Assembly (NCBI RefSeq): GCF_006716785.1
Contig: NZ_VFPQ01000002.1
Span: 372,001-436,000 of the forward strand
Source: Thermopolyspora flexuosa
Lineage (GTDB): Bacteria; Actinomycetota; Actinomycetes; Streptosporangiales; Streptosporangiaceae
Direction: 5' to 3'
DNA length: 64,000 bases
Numbering within the stretch: position 1 is the first letter of the stretch; each line of letters begins with the position of its first letter. Of this stretch, positions 7,756 through 16,552 are shown one piece after another. The position numbers and the translations under genes were made by a program. A model generated the notes under the pieces. That model saw only the letters and a list, made by a program, of their open reading frames with translations, did no database searches and was not told where the DNA came from.

Positions 7756-9072
7756 ATGAACATGTCGGAGCTGCTCACGCATTTCCGCACGCACGGCACG
7801 CCGCTGACGCTTTCGCGCCGCGGCGAACTGGCGTGGGACGACGCGGAAGTCCACCGGGAGGCATGGGAGGCCGACCCGGAGGGCTACGCCCTGCTCGCGC
7901 TCGTCCCCGGCGTGCGGCAGTGGCAGCGCGCCCGGGTGTTGCTGCGCATCCTCGCCTCCTCCCAGGCGCACCTCGCCGACCCCGCCCGCGCCGTGCTCGC
8001 CAAGGCGACCCGGGCGCTGCTGTTCGGCCTCGCCCCGGACCAGGCCGTCACGGCGCTGCTCGCGGTGCGCCGCCTGCGGGCGAACCACAAGCACACCACC
8101 CGGGCGATGGTCGCGTTCGCGCTGGAGCACCCGGACGGCGACGCGCTCGTCGCGGCCCGGCGCCCCGCCCTCGTCGACTGCCTCGAGCACGCGCTCGGCA
8201 AGTCGACGGCCCGCGCCTGCGCCCGCCTGATCGCCGAGGGCGACGTCGGCTCGCCGTACCTGCGGAGCCGCCTGCTGCGGTTCACCCGGGACCCGGAGAC
8301 CGCGATGCGCCGGGTCCGCGCCCTGTACGGCCCGGGCACACCCAACGCGCCGGTGCCGCAGGAGCCGCCGGTCCCGATCGACCCGCCGCGCGAGGACCCG
8401 GAGGTGGTGACGGTGACCAACCGGGGCGACATCGCCGCGACGCTCGTCCACCTCTACCGGGGCGGCCCGGAGTCCGAGCTGCGCCCGGCGCTCGCCCGGT
8501 ACGTCGCCGAGGCGACCCGCGGCCTGCCGCGCCTGGAAGCGCACGTCGCCCTCGTGCTCGACACCTCGGCGTCGATGCGCGGGTACGGCGAGCGGGAGTG
8601 GGCGATCATGTCGCAGGCCGAGGCGCTGCGCCTGGTGCTCGCGGAGGTGTGCGAGCGGCTCACCGTGATCGAGACCGGCGGGCGGCCGGACGCCCCCGCG
8701 GGCGCCACCGACCTCGCCACCGGCCTGCTCGACGCCCTCGCCGCCGGGCCGGACCTCGTGGCGATCGTCACCGACGGGTACGAGAACACGCTGCCGGGCG
8801 ACCTCGCCCGGGTGGCGGCGAGCCTGCCGGGCGCGGGCGTGACCACGCCGGTGGTGCTGTGCCAGGCGACCTTCGCCCGCAGCGACGACCTGACCTTCCG
8901 TACCCCGGCCCCTGACCTGCCCCGCGCGCGGTTCTGGCACCAGGACGACTTCGCCGAGCTGCTGCCGTGGCTGCTGTGTCACTGCGCCCCCGGCCGGGCC
9001 TGGATCCGGCGGGCGGTGCTCGACCGGCTGTCCGGCCGCGCCGCGGCGGCACTGGAAGGAGGACGTGCATGA
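7756..9072 (+). CDS. Ro60-like protein: helical repeats plus vWA domain
   Basis: A 438-residue protein. Residues ~1-200 are predicted all-helical and repeat-like, and residues ~260-430 form a von Willebrand A domain with a complete MIDAS: Asp269-Thr-Ser-Ala-Ser273, Thr318 and Asp340 (VTDGYEN). A HEAT-like helical ring followed by a vWA domain is the architecture of the RNA-binding Ro60/TROVE proteins. I cannot show TROVE homology by eye, so the link is architectural. The start is uncertain: ATG 7756 is used, ATG 7702 is in frame upstream. The stop overlaps the next ATG (ATGA at 9069-9072), so both proteins are probably made together. Function unproven; RNA quality control or repair is one possibility. 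Confidence 0.7.
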   Translation: MNMSELLTHFRTHGTPLTLSRRGELAWDDAEVHREAWEADPEGYALLALVPGVRQWQRARVLLRILASSQAHLADPARAVLAKATRALLFGLAPDQAVTALLAVRRLRANHKHTTRAMVAFALEHPDGDALVAARRPALVDCLEHALGKSTARACARLIAEGDVGSPYLRSRLLRFTRDPETAMRRVRALYGPGTPNAPVPQEPPVPIDPPREDPEVVTVTNRGDIAATLVHLYRGGPESELRPALARYVAEATRGLPRLEAHVALVLDTSASMRGYGEREWAIMSQAEALRLVLAEVCERLTVIETGGRPDAPAGATDLATGLLDALAAGPDLVAIVTDGYENTLPGDLARVAASLPGAGVTTPVVLCQATFARSDDLTFRTPAPDLPRARFWHQDDFAELLPWLLCHCAPGRAWIRRAVLDRLSGRAAAALEGGRA

Positions 9073-10034
9073 CCGAGCTCGCGACGCTGATGCCCGCGCC
9101 GGTCGACCTGACGGGCTACCGTCTCGGCCCGCCCCAGCAGGCCGGCGCGCTCACCGTGGTGCCGGTATGGGGGCCCGAGCACGCCGGTCTGGTGCCGCCG
9201 CGCGGCGGGCTCAAGCTCCGGCGGGTCGTCGGCTACGGCGACCTCGAGCTGCACAACGGCGCGCCGGAGGGCGTGGCGGTCGTGCCGCTGCACATCGGCT
9301 ACATCCAGCACGGCGCGCAGAACCACGCGCTCTGCTCGGCCGCGCTGATCGCCGCCGGGCAGACCCGCCGGTTCGAGAACGCCTGCTGCGTGCAGGCCGG
9401 GCAGGGCGGCTACCTGCAGGGCCGCGACCAGTGGTTCTTCGTGCTGCCGCTCGAGCTGCGCGCCGAGGCGCTGCGGCTGCGCGGCACCCTGGGCTTCGCC
9501 AAGCTGTGGGACGCCATCGCCAGGCTGAACGAGGCGTACGGCCTGCCGAAGCGCGGCCACCTGGAGCAGATCCTCACCCGCAAGCGGCCGATCCTGACCC
9601 AGTGGCAGAGCCGGCTGGAGCCGCTGCCGGGCCAGGTCGGGGCGCTGTTCTTCGTCGGCGAGCGGTTCGCCGGGATGGAGATCACGCCCAGCCCGCGGTA
9701 CTTCGCCGACATGTGGATGCCGCTGGTCTGCTTCGCGTACGGCGTGGCCGCCTGGCAGGCCGAGCCCGAGCCGCGGCCGGCCGAGCCGTACCGGGCCGGG
9801 AGCCTCGCCGGGCTGCGCGCGGAGCTGGAGCGTGACCGGGCGGCCCGGATGGAGCGGGTGGCGTCCTGGCTCGCCGAGCCCGCGGCCGGCGGCGAGTGGA
9901 CGGTCGAGGAGGAGGAGCGCTACCTCGACCTGCGGCTGTCCACCGTGACCGGGAACGGGATCGCCGGGCAGGTGGTCACCCGCGACGGGCGGCCGGTGTA
10001 CGCGTCGCTGTTCTCCACCCGCTGGGAGCGGTGA
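9069..10034 (+). CDS. ARPP-1/DUF6569-like protein
   Basis: A 321-residue protein without signal peptide or membrane segment. The core (LHIGYIQHGAQNHALCSAAL, an RRFENACCVQAGQGGY stretch, then ALFFVGERFAGMEI) resembles the ARPP-1 (DUF6569) family, whose activity is not established. The double Cys in NACCVQ and the conserved GQGGY are candidates for function. The C-terminal 70 residues are charged. The ATG at 9069 follows GGAAGGAGGACG and overlaps the vWA stop. The conserved neighbour relation suggests a joint function with the Ro60-like protein. The 3' end of the gene lies inside the left copy of a long direct repeat. Confidence 0.65.
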   Translation: MTELATLMPAPVDLTGYRLGPPQQAGALTVVPVWGPEHAGLVPPRGGLKLRRVVGYGDLELHNGAPEGVAVVPLHIGYIQHGAQNHALCSAALIAAGQTRRFENACCVQAGQGGYLQGRDQWFFVLPLELRAEALRLRGTLGFAKLWDAIARLNEAYGLPKRGHLEQILTRKRPILTQWQSRLEPLPGQVGALFFVGERFAGMEITPSPRYFADMWMPLVCFAYGVAAWQAEPEPRPAEPYRAGSLAGLRAELERDRAARMERVASWLAEPAAGGEWTVEEEERYLDLRLSTVTGNGIAGQVVTRDGRPVYASLFSTRWER

Positions 10035-10292
10035 GCCGGGAAAACGCGTTGCGCCGGGGCGGCGGCCTCGGGTTGGATGATCACTGCGGGAACTGCGCCG
10101 GGCATGGCGGTCCCACTCCACTCATTCCAGGTGAGTTCGTTAGGAGACGTGGTCTCCTCTTTCGTTGTGCGGAGGCTCGTCACCGGAGTCCGCCAGGGCG
10201 CCGGCCGCCCGTCCCGCACCCGAGCGGTCCCTCACGCGACGAGGGCCGGACGCGGCCCGGAAGGATCACCGGGCCACCCGGCTCACGCCTCC
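10024..10292. repeat. Long imperfect direct repeat, left copy
   Basis: This block is repeated in order at 10349-10607. Shared segments include GGGAGCGGTGAGCCGGG, GAAAACGCGT, GGGAACTGCGCCGGGCATGG, CTCATTCCAG, GCGCCGGCCGCCCGTCCCGC and TCACCGGGCCACCCGGCTCA. Its left end is the 3' end of the ARPP-1-like gene. Its right end reads, on the minus strand, like the last residues of a gene (REREA then stop), similar to the true end (LLEQEA) of the gene at 10598. Otherwise no gene is seen between 10035 and 10597. Confidence 0.75.
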
Positions 10293-10348
10293 CGCTCCCG
10301 CATGCCGCGGCATCGCCCCCACGTCCCGGCCTGCGGCCGTTCGTCGCC

Positions 10349-10607
10349 GGGAGCGGTGAGCCGGGGAGGGCACGGAAAACGCGTCGCGGCAGGGTGGCGG
10401 CCCGGGTTGAAATGATCAGCACGCGGGAACTGCGCCGGGCATGGCGGTCACGCTCCCTCATTCCAGATGAGTGACGGCGATGCCGAGCCACGGACTCGGT
10501 TTCGATGGAGACCCGTCAGCGCGCCGGCCGCCCGTCCCGCACCCGGTCGCCGGCCTCGTGGCCGAAGGTGGCCCGAAGGGTCACCGGGCCACCCGGCTCA
10601 CGCCTCC
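10349..10607. repeat. Long imperfect direct repeat, right copy
   Basis: Right copy of the block at 10024-10292, in the same orientation. It includes the last codons of the gene at 10598-11008. The two copies differ by small insertions and substitutions, so the duplication is not very recent. The 56 bases between the copies hold a GC-rich stretch with no obvious feature. Confidence 0.75.
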
Positions 10608-11008
10608 TGTTCCAGCAGGTCGCGGTACCGCTCGTACTCGGAGTCGGCGGGGTCGAGCAGCTCGGCCTGCACCATCGCCTTGCCGAGTTCCTTTTTCAGG
10701 TCCTCGTCGTCGCATTCGAGGCTGCTCTGGATGATTTCCGCCACGATCGTGGTCGTCCCGGCCTCGAATATGGCGCCGGAGTCCTTCTGGTAGAACCACG
10801 CCTCGTAGACGACCACGTCGTCGTCGACCACGTCCCAGAGTTCCACGAAGTTCAGGACGCTTTCGCCGTCCTCGCCCGGAGCGAGCAGCTCTTCGGCGCT
10901 CAGGTCCGAGCCGTCGTAGGCGTTCCCGCAGGCCCGGAGCTGCTCGGCCTGGTGAGGGCTGAGCTGGTCCGCGGAAGTGACCTCACGTTTGTTCGTGAAC
11001 TCGAGCAT
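10598..11008 (-). CDS. Acidic hypothetical protein
   Basis: A 136-residue, strongly acidic soluble protein (for example LSAEELLAPGEDGESVLNF and SSLECDDEDLKKELGKAM) with no signal peptide. I do not recognise the family. Composition and length recall immunity or small regulatory proteins, but nothing in the sequence proves this. It is monocistronic. Its 3' end lies inside the right copy of the direct repeat, whose left copy carries a second, similar gene end, as if a paralogue had been lost between them. Confidence 0.65.
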   Translation of the reverse strand: MLEFTNKREVTSADQLSPHQAEQLRACGNAYDGSDLSAEELLAPGEDGESVLNFVELWDVVDDDVVVYEAWFYQKDSGAIFEAGTTTIVAEIIQSSLECDDEDLKKELGKAMVQAELLDPADSEYERYRDLLEQEA

Positions 11009-11230
11009 GGCGGCACATTAACAGCCTTTCCGCGGCCGTTGAAACGATTGTGGAACAGGCCGTGGGCCCACTTGGTGAAGGAGTGGCGGGCCGTACCGTT
11101 TGAGCCGTTGACGCCCCCTTACCGGGTACGGCGAGCCGACCTGAAGGAAACCGTAAGGGGTGCCCGGCAGGCTCGTGGTCATCGAGAGCGGCGGCACCGG
11201 GCCGCCGCCGAGGGCCACCGGGAGCCGGTC

Positions 11231-11800
11231 ATGCGCAAGCTCATCGAGTCCACCTTCGTCTCGCTCGACGGCGTCATCGACGACACCACCCCGTCCACCG
11301 CGTCCCGCGCGGAACCGCAGCACTGGGGCCACCCGTACTGGGACGAGCAGCACGCCGCCTACTCGGCCCGGCTCATGGCGGAGGCGGACGCCCTGCTGCT
11401 CGGCCGGGTGACGTTCGAGGCGTTCGCCCGGTCCTGGGGATCGATGGACACGCCCGAGGCGAAGCCGATGAACGAGATGCCCAAGTACGTCGCCTCGCGC
11501 ACCCTCACCGAGATCACCACGTGGAACGGCACCCTCATCAAGGGCGACGTCGCCGAGGAGGTCGCCAAACTGAAGGAGCAGCCGGGCAGGCACATCCTCA
11601 AGTGGGGCACCGGCGAGCTCGACACCACCCTGGTACGGCACGGCCTGGTCGACGAGTTCCACTTCTGGTACTTCCCGGTGATCGTGGGCGCGGGCAAGCA
11701 CCTGTTCGAGGGTGTCGGCTTCGACACGACCCACCTGCGGCTCGCCGACGTGGAGCGCTTCGACTCCGGGATCGTCGTGCACATCTACGTGCCCAAGTGA
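11231..11800 (+). CDS. Dihydrofolate-reductase-like (RibD C-terminal) family protein
   Basis: A 189-residue protein of the RibD_C/YyaP-like group, which shares the dihydrofolate reductase fold. It opens with KLIESTFVSLDGVIDD and continues with ADALLLGRVTFEAFARSWGS, the nucleotide-phosphate contact region. It ends with FHFWYFPVIVGAGKHLFEGV. These proteins are common in actinomycetes. They are not folate biosynthesis enzymes as far as known, and their substrate is unknown. The ATG at 11231 fixes the domain start; the frame continues upstream without family sequence. It stands alone between two minus-strand genes. Confidence 0.85.
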   Translation: MRKLIESTFVSLDGVIDDTTPSTASRAEPQHWGHPYWDEQHAAYSARLMAEADALLLGRVTFEAFARSWGSMDTPEAKPMNEMPKYVASRTLTEITTWNGTLIKGDVAEEVAKLKEQPGRHILKWGTGELDTTLVRHGLVDEFHFWYFPVIVGAGKHLFEGVGFDTTHLRLADVERFDSGIVVHIYVPK

Positions 11801-11866
11801 GATCGCCGGGGCCGCCGGTACGGCAGGGCGGCCGGTCGCCGGAGCACGCGAGCCGGACGGGGAGCG

Positions 11867-14800
11867 TCAGCCGGACGCCGCCGGGCCGGGCGCATCGAGC
11901 AGGGCACGTGCCTGCTCGGGGGAGAGCCGGGCGCCCTGGGCGAACAGCTCCGGAAAGCCCGGCACCGCGGCCTCGGCGGCGGCGGTGATCCGGGCGAGGT
12001 CGTCCCGGTCACGGGGCGCGAGGCGCTGCCCGGCCGCCCTCCGGGCCGCGTCGGCCGCGCCGAGGAGCAGCGCGGCGAGCCGAGGCCGCCCGTCCGCCAC
12101 GAGCGCGCCCGCCATGCCGACCAGCGCCCACGCCATCTCCGGCGCCGACCCCAGCTCGCGGGCCACCTCGAACCCCTCGCGGAAACGGTCGAGCGCGCCC
12201 GCCGCGTCGCCCCGGTCCACGGCGAGCAGCCCCAGCTCGGCGAGGACCATCGCCAGGTAGGGCGGCGGCCCGTCCCCGCCCCGCCGCCGGGCGGCCGCGA
12301 GCAGCCCGCGCAGGTGCTCCTCGGCCTCGTCCACGTCCCCGGCCCGGCGCGCGGCGACCGCGAGGGCGAGGCGGGCGAGCACCTCCTCCGCGCGCAGCCC
12401 CTGCCGGGCGGCGAGCCGCCGCGCCCGCTCGCCGTACTCCCGGGCGCCCGGCACGTCCCCCGCCTGCACGGACAGCCAGGCGAGCCAGCCGAGCCGCCCG
12501 GCCACGTCCGGCCACAGGCCCAGCTCCTCGGCGAGCCGCAGCCCGTCCCGGCAGAGCCGTACCGCCTCGGCGTGGTCGCCGGTCAGGTCGGCGAGGCCGA
12601 TCAGCCAGTCGGTGCCCCGCAGCACGCCCCACGCGTCGCCGAGCGCGTCGAACAGCTCGGCGCTTCGCCGGGCGTCGCGCTCGAGCGCGGCGAGGTCGTG
12701 CCGCAGGTGTGCGAGCATCGCCCGGGTGCTCAGCGCGGCCGCCTCGCCCCACCGGTCGCCGGCGGCGCGGAACGCGGCGAGGGCCTGTTCCAGCAGCTCG
12801 GCGGCGGCCGTCCCGTCCCCGAGGCCGGCGAGCGCCATGGCGAGGAACCACTCGGCCCGCGCCCGCTCGGCCGGTCCGGCGACCTTCCGGTACGCCTCCA
12901 GCGCCTCGGCCGCCCGCTCCGGCCCGGCCTCCCCCTGCCAGATCGCGAGCCCGGTACGCCAGACCTCGGCCGCCGCCCGCAGCCCGTCCGGCGCCTCGCC
13001 GCCGACCGCGAGCGCGGCCTCCAGGGCGCGGCGGGCCTCGCCCACCCGGCCGCGCAGGAACCGGTACCAGGTGAGCGCGAGCGCGAGGCGCAGCGCCGGC
13101 TCGGCCGCGCCGTACCGGCGGAAGGTTTCCAGCGCGGCCCGCAGGTTCGCCGCCTCGGCGTCGAGCCGCCGCAGCCACTCGCCCTGCCCGGGGCCGCGCA
13201 GCGGCGGGTCGGCCCGCACGGCGAGCGCGAGACAGTGCTCGGCGTGGCGGCGCCGTACCGCCGCCTCCTCGCCGCTCTCCCGGAGCCGGTCGAGGCAGTA
13301 CGCGGCCACCGACTCCAGCAGCCGGAACCGCGGCCCGTCGCCGCGCACCACGAGCGACCGGTCGACCAGCCCGGCGAGCAGGTCGAGCACCTCGGCCCGG
13401 TCCACCCCGTCCCCGGCGCACACCGCCTCGGCCGCCTCCAGCGTGCAGCCGCCGGCGGGTACGGCGAGCCGCCGCAGCACCGCCCGCTCGGCGTCGGTGA
13501 GCAGCCGCCAGCTCCAGTCGATCACCGCGGCGAGGGTGCGCTGCCGGGCGGGCGCGTCCCGCGGCCCCTGGCCGAGCAGCCCGAACCGGTCCCGCGGCAC
13601 CTGCAGCCGGGCGGCGAGCTCGGCCACCCCGAGGACCGGGACCCGGGTGGCGGCGAGCTCCAGCGCGAGCGGGATGCCGTCGAGCCTGCGGCACACCTCC
13701 GCGACCGCGCCGACCTCGGCCTTCCCGTCGAGACCCGCCCGCGCCGCGAACAGCCGTACGGCGGGGCAGGCGGCGAGCCGCTCGGGGTCGTCGGTGTCCG
13801 GGATCTCCAGTGGCGGCACCTCCAGGCGGGCCTCGCCGCGCAGCCGCAGCGGCTCCCGGCCGGTGGCGAGCACGCGCAGGCCGGGCGCGGCGGCGAGCAG
13901 CGCTGCGACGAGGCCGGCCACCGGCTCGACCACGTGCTCGCAGTTGTCGAGCACGAGCAGGGTGCGCCGCTCCCGCAGCACGTCGGCGAGCCGGCCGGCG
14001 GGCGGGCGTGCCTCGCCGGGTGTGTCCGGTACGGCGAGCGCGGCGAGGACCGGCTCGGCGGCGTCCCCGGACCCGTCCCAGACGGCCAGGTCGACGAGCC
14101 ACACGCCGTCCGGGAAGGCGTCGACGAGGGTCCGGGCGGCGGCCACGGCGACGCTCGTCTTGCCGACCCCGCCCGGGCCGGTGAGCGTGACGAGCCGCCC
14201 GGCGCCGAGCAGCTCGCGTACCCGCGCGACCGTGTGCGTGCGGCCGATCAGCTCGGTCACCGGGGCGGGGAGGTTGGTGGCGGGCCGTGCGGCGCGCGCG
14301 GCCGGTGCCGGCGGGTCCTCGGCCGGGTCGCCGGTAAGGATCGCCTGGTGCAGCGCGGTCAGTTCCGGTCCCGGGTCGAGGCCGAGCTCGTCGGCGAGCA
14401 GCCGCCGCAGCTCCGCGAAGCGCTCGAGAGCCTCGGCGGTGCGGCCCGACCGGTGCAGGGCGCGCAGGTGGGCCGCGCGCAGCCGCTCCCGGAACGGGTG
14501 CCGGGCCACGAGCTCGCCCAGCTCGGCGACGAGCTCGCGGTGCTCGCCGAGCGCGAGCCGTACCTCGGCGTGGGCCTCGACGGCGGCGAGCCGCCGCTCC
14601 TCCCAGTGGTGGGCGGCCCGGCGGACGAACTCCTCGTCGGCGAGGTCGGCGAGGAACGGCCCGCGCCACAGCTTCAGCGCCTCGGCGAGCAGGGCCGCGC
14701 GTTCCCGCAGGCCGGGGGCGGTCCGGGCGCGTTCCACGAGGGCGGTGAACCGCGCCGCGTCGACCGCGCCCGGCGCGGCCCGCAGCGCGTACCCGGGCGG

Positions 14801-15067
14801 CCGGGAGACGACGAGGTCGCGTCCGCCCGGCTCGGCCGCGGCGAGCGCCCGCCGCAGCTGGGAGATCCGCACGTGCACGGCCGCGGCCGGGTCCGCGGGC
14901 GCCTCGTCGCCCCACAGGTCCTCGGCCAGCCGGTCCCGCGAGACCACGCGCCCCTCGTGGAGGAGCAGATCGGCGAGGAGCGCCCGCACCTTCCGCCCCG
15001 GGATCGCCACCGGCTCGCCGTCGTCGGTCCACACGGCGAGCGGGCCCAGCACGCCGAATCGCACCAC
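11867..15067 (-). CDS. AfsR/SARP-type regulator: BTAD, NB-ARC ATPase, TPR-like C-terminus
   Basis: A 1066-residue regulator. An OmpR-type winged helix covers about residues 1-90 (MVRFGVLGPLAVW, and the DRLAEDLWG helix). The bacterial transcriptional activator domain covers about 95-240. An NB-ARC ATPase covers about 260-520 with Walker A GPGGVGKTS near residue 295 and LLVLDNCEHV as Walker B. A long helical, TPR-like region rich in Ala, Leu and Arg reaches the C-terminus. Family members such as AfsR use ATP and often phosphorylation to activate secondary metabolism or stress genes. No biosynthetic cluster adjoins it, so its targets are unclear. Start: GTG at 15067, with a second GTG directly behind it. 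Confidence 0.9.
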   Translation of the reverse strand: MVRFGVLGPLAVWTDDGEPVAIPGRKVRALLADLLLHEGRVVSRDRLAEDLWGDEAPADPAAAVHVRISQLRRALAAAEPGGRDLVVSRPPGYALRAAPGAVDAARFTALVERARTAPGLRERAALLAEALKLWRGPFLADLADEEFVRRAAHHWEERRLAAVEAHAEVRLALGEHRELVAELGELVARHPFRERLRAAHLRALHRSGRTAEALERFAELRRLLADELGLDPGPELTALHQAILTGDPAEDPPAPAARAARPATNLPAPVTELIGRTHTVARVRELLGAGRLVTLTGPGGVGKTSVAVAAARTLVDAFPDGVWLVDLAVWDGSGDAAEPVLAALAVPDTPGEARPPAGRLADVLRERRTLLVLDNCEHVVEPVAGLVAALLAAAPGLRVLATGREPLRLRGEARLEVPPLEIPDTDDPERLAACPAVRLFAARAGLDGKAEVGAVAEVCRRLDGIPLALELAATRVPVLGVAELAARLQVPRDRFGLLGQGPRDAPARQRTLAAVIDWSWRLLTDAERAVLRRLAVPAGGCTLEAAEAVCAGDGVDRAEVLDLLAGLVDRSLVVRGDGPRFRLLESVAAYCLDRLRESGEEAAVRRRHAEHCLALAVRADPPLRGPGQGEWLRRLDAEAANLRAALETFRRYGAAEPALRLALALTWYRFLRGRVGEARRALEAALAVGGEAPDGLRAAAEVWRTGLAIWQGEAGPERAAEALEAYRKVAGPAERARAEWFLAMALAGLGDGTAAAELLEQALAAFRAAGDRWGEAAALSTRAMLAHLRHDLAALERDARRSAELFDALGDAWGVLRGTDWLIGLADLTGDHAEAVRLCRDGLRLAEELGLWPDVAGRLGWLAWLSVQAGDVPGAREYGERARRLAARQGLRAEEVLARLALAVAARRAGDVDEAEEHLRGLLAAARRRGGDGPPPYLAMVLAELGLLAVDRGDAAGALDRFREGFEVARELGSAPEMAWALVGMAGALVADGRPRLAALLLGAADAARRAAGQRLAPRDRDDLARITAAAEAAVPGFPELFAQGARLSPEQARALLDAPGPAASG

Positions 15068-15135
15068 CCCACGCTACGCAAACCACCGCGAAGGCGCCCC
15101 GCGATTTCGCCCGGTACGGCGTGCGGCCGGGGTGG

Positions 15136-15525
15136 TCAGGCCGCGAGGGCCTCGTGCCATTTGGCGGTGTCGGTGTACTGGTGCAGCGCGACGATCCGGT
15201 CGTCCCGCAGGCGCAGCACGTGGGCGAACTCGGCCTCGTACGGCCGGCCGGTGGCGACCGCGGTGCCGCGGTACCGCCCGGTGACGACGAACGTGCCGTC
15301 CGGGCCCGCGACGCAGGACTCGGCGTACGGCGCGGTCCGGTAATGCCGGGCGATCACGCCCCACACGTTGACGAGCATGTCCTCCGGGCCGCGGTGCACG
15401 CCGCCCACGCCGTACGGCATGCCGGGGGCGACGCGGCCCTCGAACTCGGGGTGGAGCAGCCGGACGAGCGCCTCCACGTCCGCCTCCTGCAGGGCGCGGT
15501 AGAACGCGGTGATCACGGGATGCAT
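15136..15525 (-). CDS. NTF2/SnoaL-like protein
   Basis: A 129-residue SnoaL-like/NTF2-fold protein: a short N-terminal helix (ITAFYRALQEADVEALVRLL), HPEFEGRVAPGMPY, and a closing sheet with YRGTAVATGRPYEAEFAHVL. Proteins of this type include polyketide cyclases, dehydratases and many of unknown role. The ATG at 15525 is divergent from the TetR-family gene at 15589. The palindrome at 15543-15566 lies in the short shared promoter region. This gene is therefore the likely target of that repressor. Confidence 0.85.
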   Translation of the reverse strand: MHPVITAFYRALQEADVEALVRLLHPEFEGRVAPGMPYGVGGVHRGPEDMLVNVWGVIARHYRTAPYAESCVAGPDGTFVVTGRYRGTAVATGRPYEAEFAHVLRLRDDRIVALHQYTDTAKWHEALAA

Positions 15526-15542
15526 CGGCTTCCCCTTTTTGG

Positions 15543-15566
15543 TGGCTTCATTCTAGAATGACGCCA
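15543..15566. promoter_or_regulatory. Palindromic operator between NTF2-like and TetR genes
   Basis: A near-perfect 24-base palindrome: TGGC-TT-CATTCTAGAATG-AC-GCCA, with the inner 12 bases fully symmetric around CTAG. It lies 18 bases upstream of the NTF2-like ATG and 22 bases upstream of the TetR-family GTG. It is the evident operator for autoregulation and control of the divergent gene. Confidence 0.8.
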
Positions 15567-15588
15567 CTAATATCACGAAGGGCGGACC

Positions 15589-16152
15589 GTGGGAAGACCG
15601 GCGAGATTCGACGAGGAGCGCATCCTCGACGCGGCGCTGCGCACGGTGGGGGAGGACGGCCCGGCGAAGACCACGATCGCGGCGGTCGCGAGACGGCTGG
15701 GCGCGCCGGTCGGGTCGATCTACCACCGGTTCGCCTCGCGTGACCTGCTCCTCGCCACGCTCTGGCTGCGCACGATCCGGCGCTTCCAGGAGGGCTTCCT
15801 CGCCGCGCTCGCCGCGGGGGATCTGGAGGGCGCGGCGGTGCACACGCCCCGCTGGTGCCGCCGGCACCCGGCCGAGGCCCGGGTGCTGCTGCTCCACCGT
15901 GCCACCGACCTCGTCGCCCGCTGGCCGGACGACCTCGGCGCGGAGCTCACCGCGCTCAACTCCCGGGTGGCCGCCGCCCTGCGCGCCCACGCGGCCACCG
16001 ACGAGGCCCGGGAACGGCTCGCCTTCGCCCTGATCGACGTCCCCTACGGCGCGGTCCGCCGCCACCTCGCCAGGGGCGAGCCGCCGCCGCCCCTCGTCGA
16101 CGAGCTGGTCATCGAGACGTGCCGTGCCGTACTCGGCCGCCCGGGCCGGTGA
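15589..16152 (+). CDS. TetR-family transcription regulator
   Basis: A 187-residue TetR-type repressor. The DNA-binding domain is at residues 8-52: FDEERILDAALRTVGEDG, then TTIAAVARRLGAPVGSIYHR with the recognition helix ending in the typical YHRF. The C-terminal ligand domain is Ala/Arg-rich and not assignable to a subfamily. The start is GTG at 15589, giving MGRPARFDEE, the usual distance to helix 1. The long palindrome just upstream is its likely binding site, controlling itself and the NTF2-like gene. Confidence 0.9.
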   Translation: MGRPARFDEERILDAALRTVGEDGPAKTTIAAVARRLGAPVGSIYHRFASRDLLLATLWLRTIRRFQEGFLAALAAGDLEGAAVHTPRWCRRHPAEARVLLLHRATDLVARWPDDLGAELTALNSRVAAALRAHAATDEARERLAFALIDVPYGAVRRHLARGEPPPPLVDELVIETCRAVLGRPGR

Positions 16153-16177
16153 TCGGCAGCGGGTACGGCCGGCCGCG

Positions 16178-16552
16178 TCAGCTCCGCGGCGCCTTCTGGA
16201 CGATCATGACCTCGTTGCCGTCCGGATCGGTCGCCTTGATGTAGGTGCCCCAGGGCTCCGCGACCGGGTCGGTGACCTTCACCCCGGCCTCGCCGAGCTG
16301 CCGGAACGTGGCCTGGATGTCGTCGCAGGCGAAGGTGAGGTAGGCGCCCTCGCCCGGCCGCTTGCCGAAGTCGGCGGCGGAGGACAGCACGATCGCGGTC
16401 TGCGCGCCGCGAGGGGCCACCTCCAGCCAGCGCGCGCCGGGCCACATCTCCTCGTCCCGCACCACCTCGAAGCCGAGCTTGTCCACGTAGAACTCGCGGG
16501 ACCGCTCCTGGTCGGCCACGTACATGACGGCCACGTTCACATGGGTGATCAT
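16178..16552 (-). CDS. VOC-family protein, copy 1 of a tandem pair
   Basis: A 124-residue glyoxalase/bleomycin-resistance-like protein: NVAVMYVADQERSREFYVDK, LGFEVVRDEE, TFACDDIQATFRQLGEAGVK and a closing TDPDGNEVMIVQK. The ATG at 16552 follows AGGGGGAC. The gene at 16784-17170 is a close paralogue, and the flanking DNA of the two is also similar, so a segment of about 600 bases was duplicated. Substrate unknown. It converges with the TetR gene. Confidence 0.85.
   Translation of the reverse strand: MITHVNVAVMYVADQERSREFYVDKLGFEVVRDEEMWPGARWLEVAPRGAQTAIVLSSAADFGKRPGEGAYLTFACDDIQATFRQLGEAGVKVTDPVAEPWGTYIKATDPDGNEVMIVQKAPRS

Noticed and set aside
12009-15343. Open frames of about 1000 codons on both strands over the AfsR-type gene
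   Set aside because: They are shadows of the high-GC third positions of the real gene at 11867-15067, without any motif.
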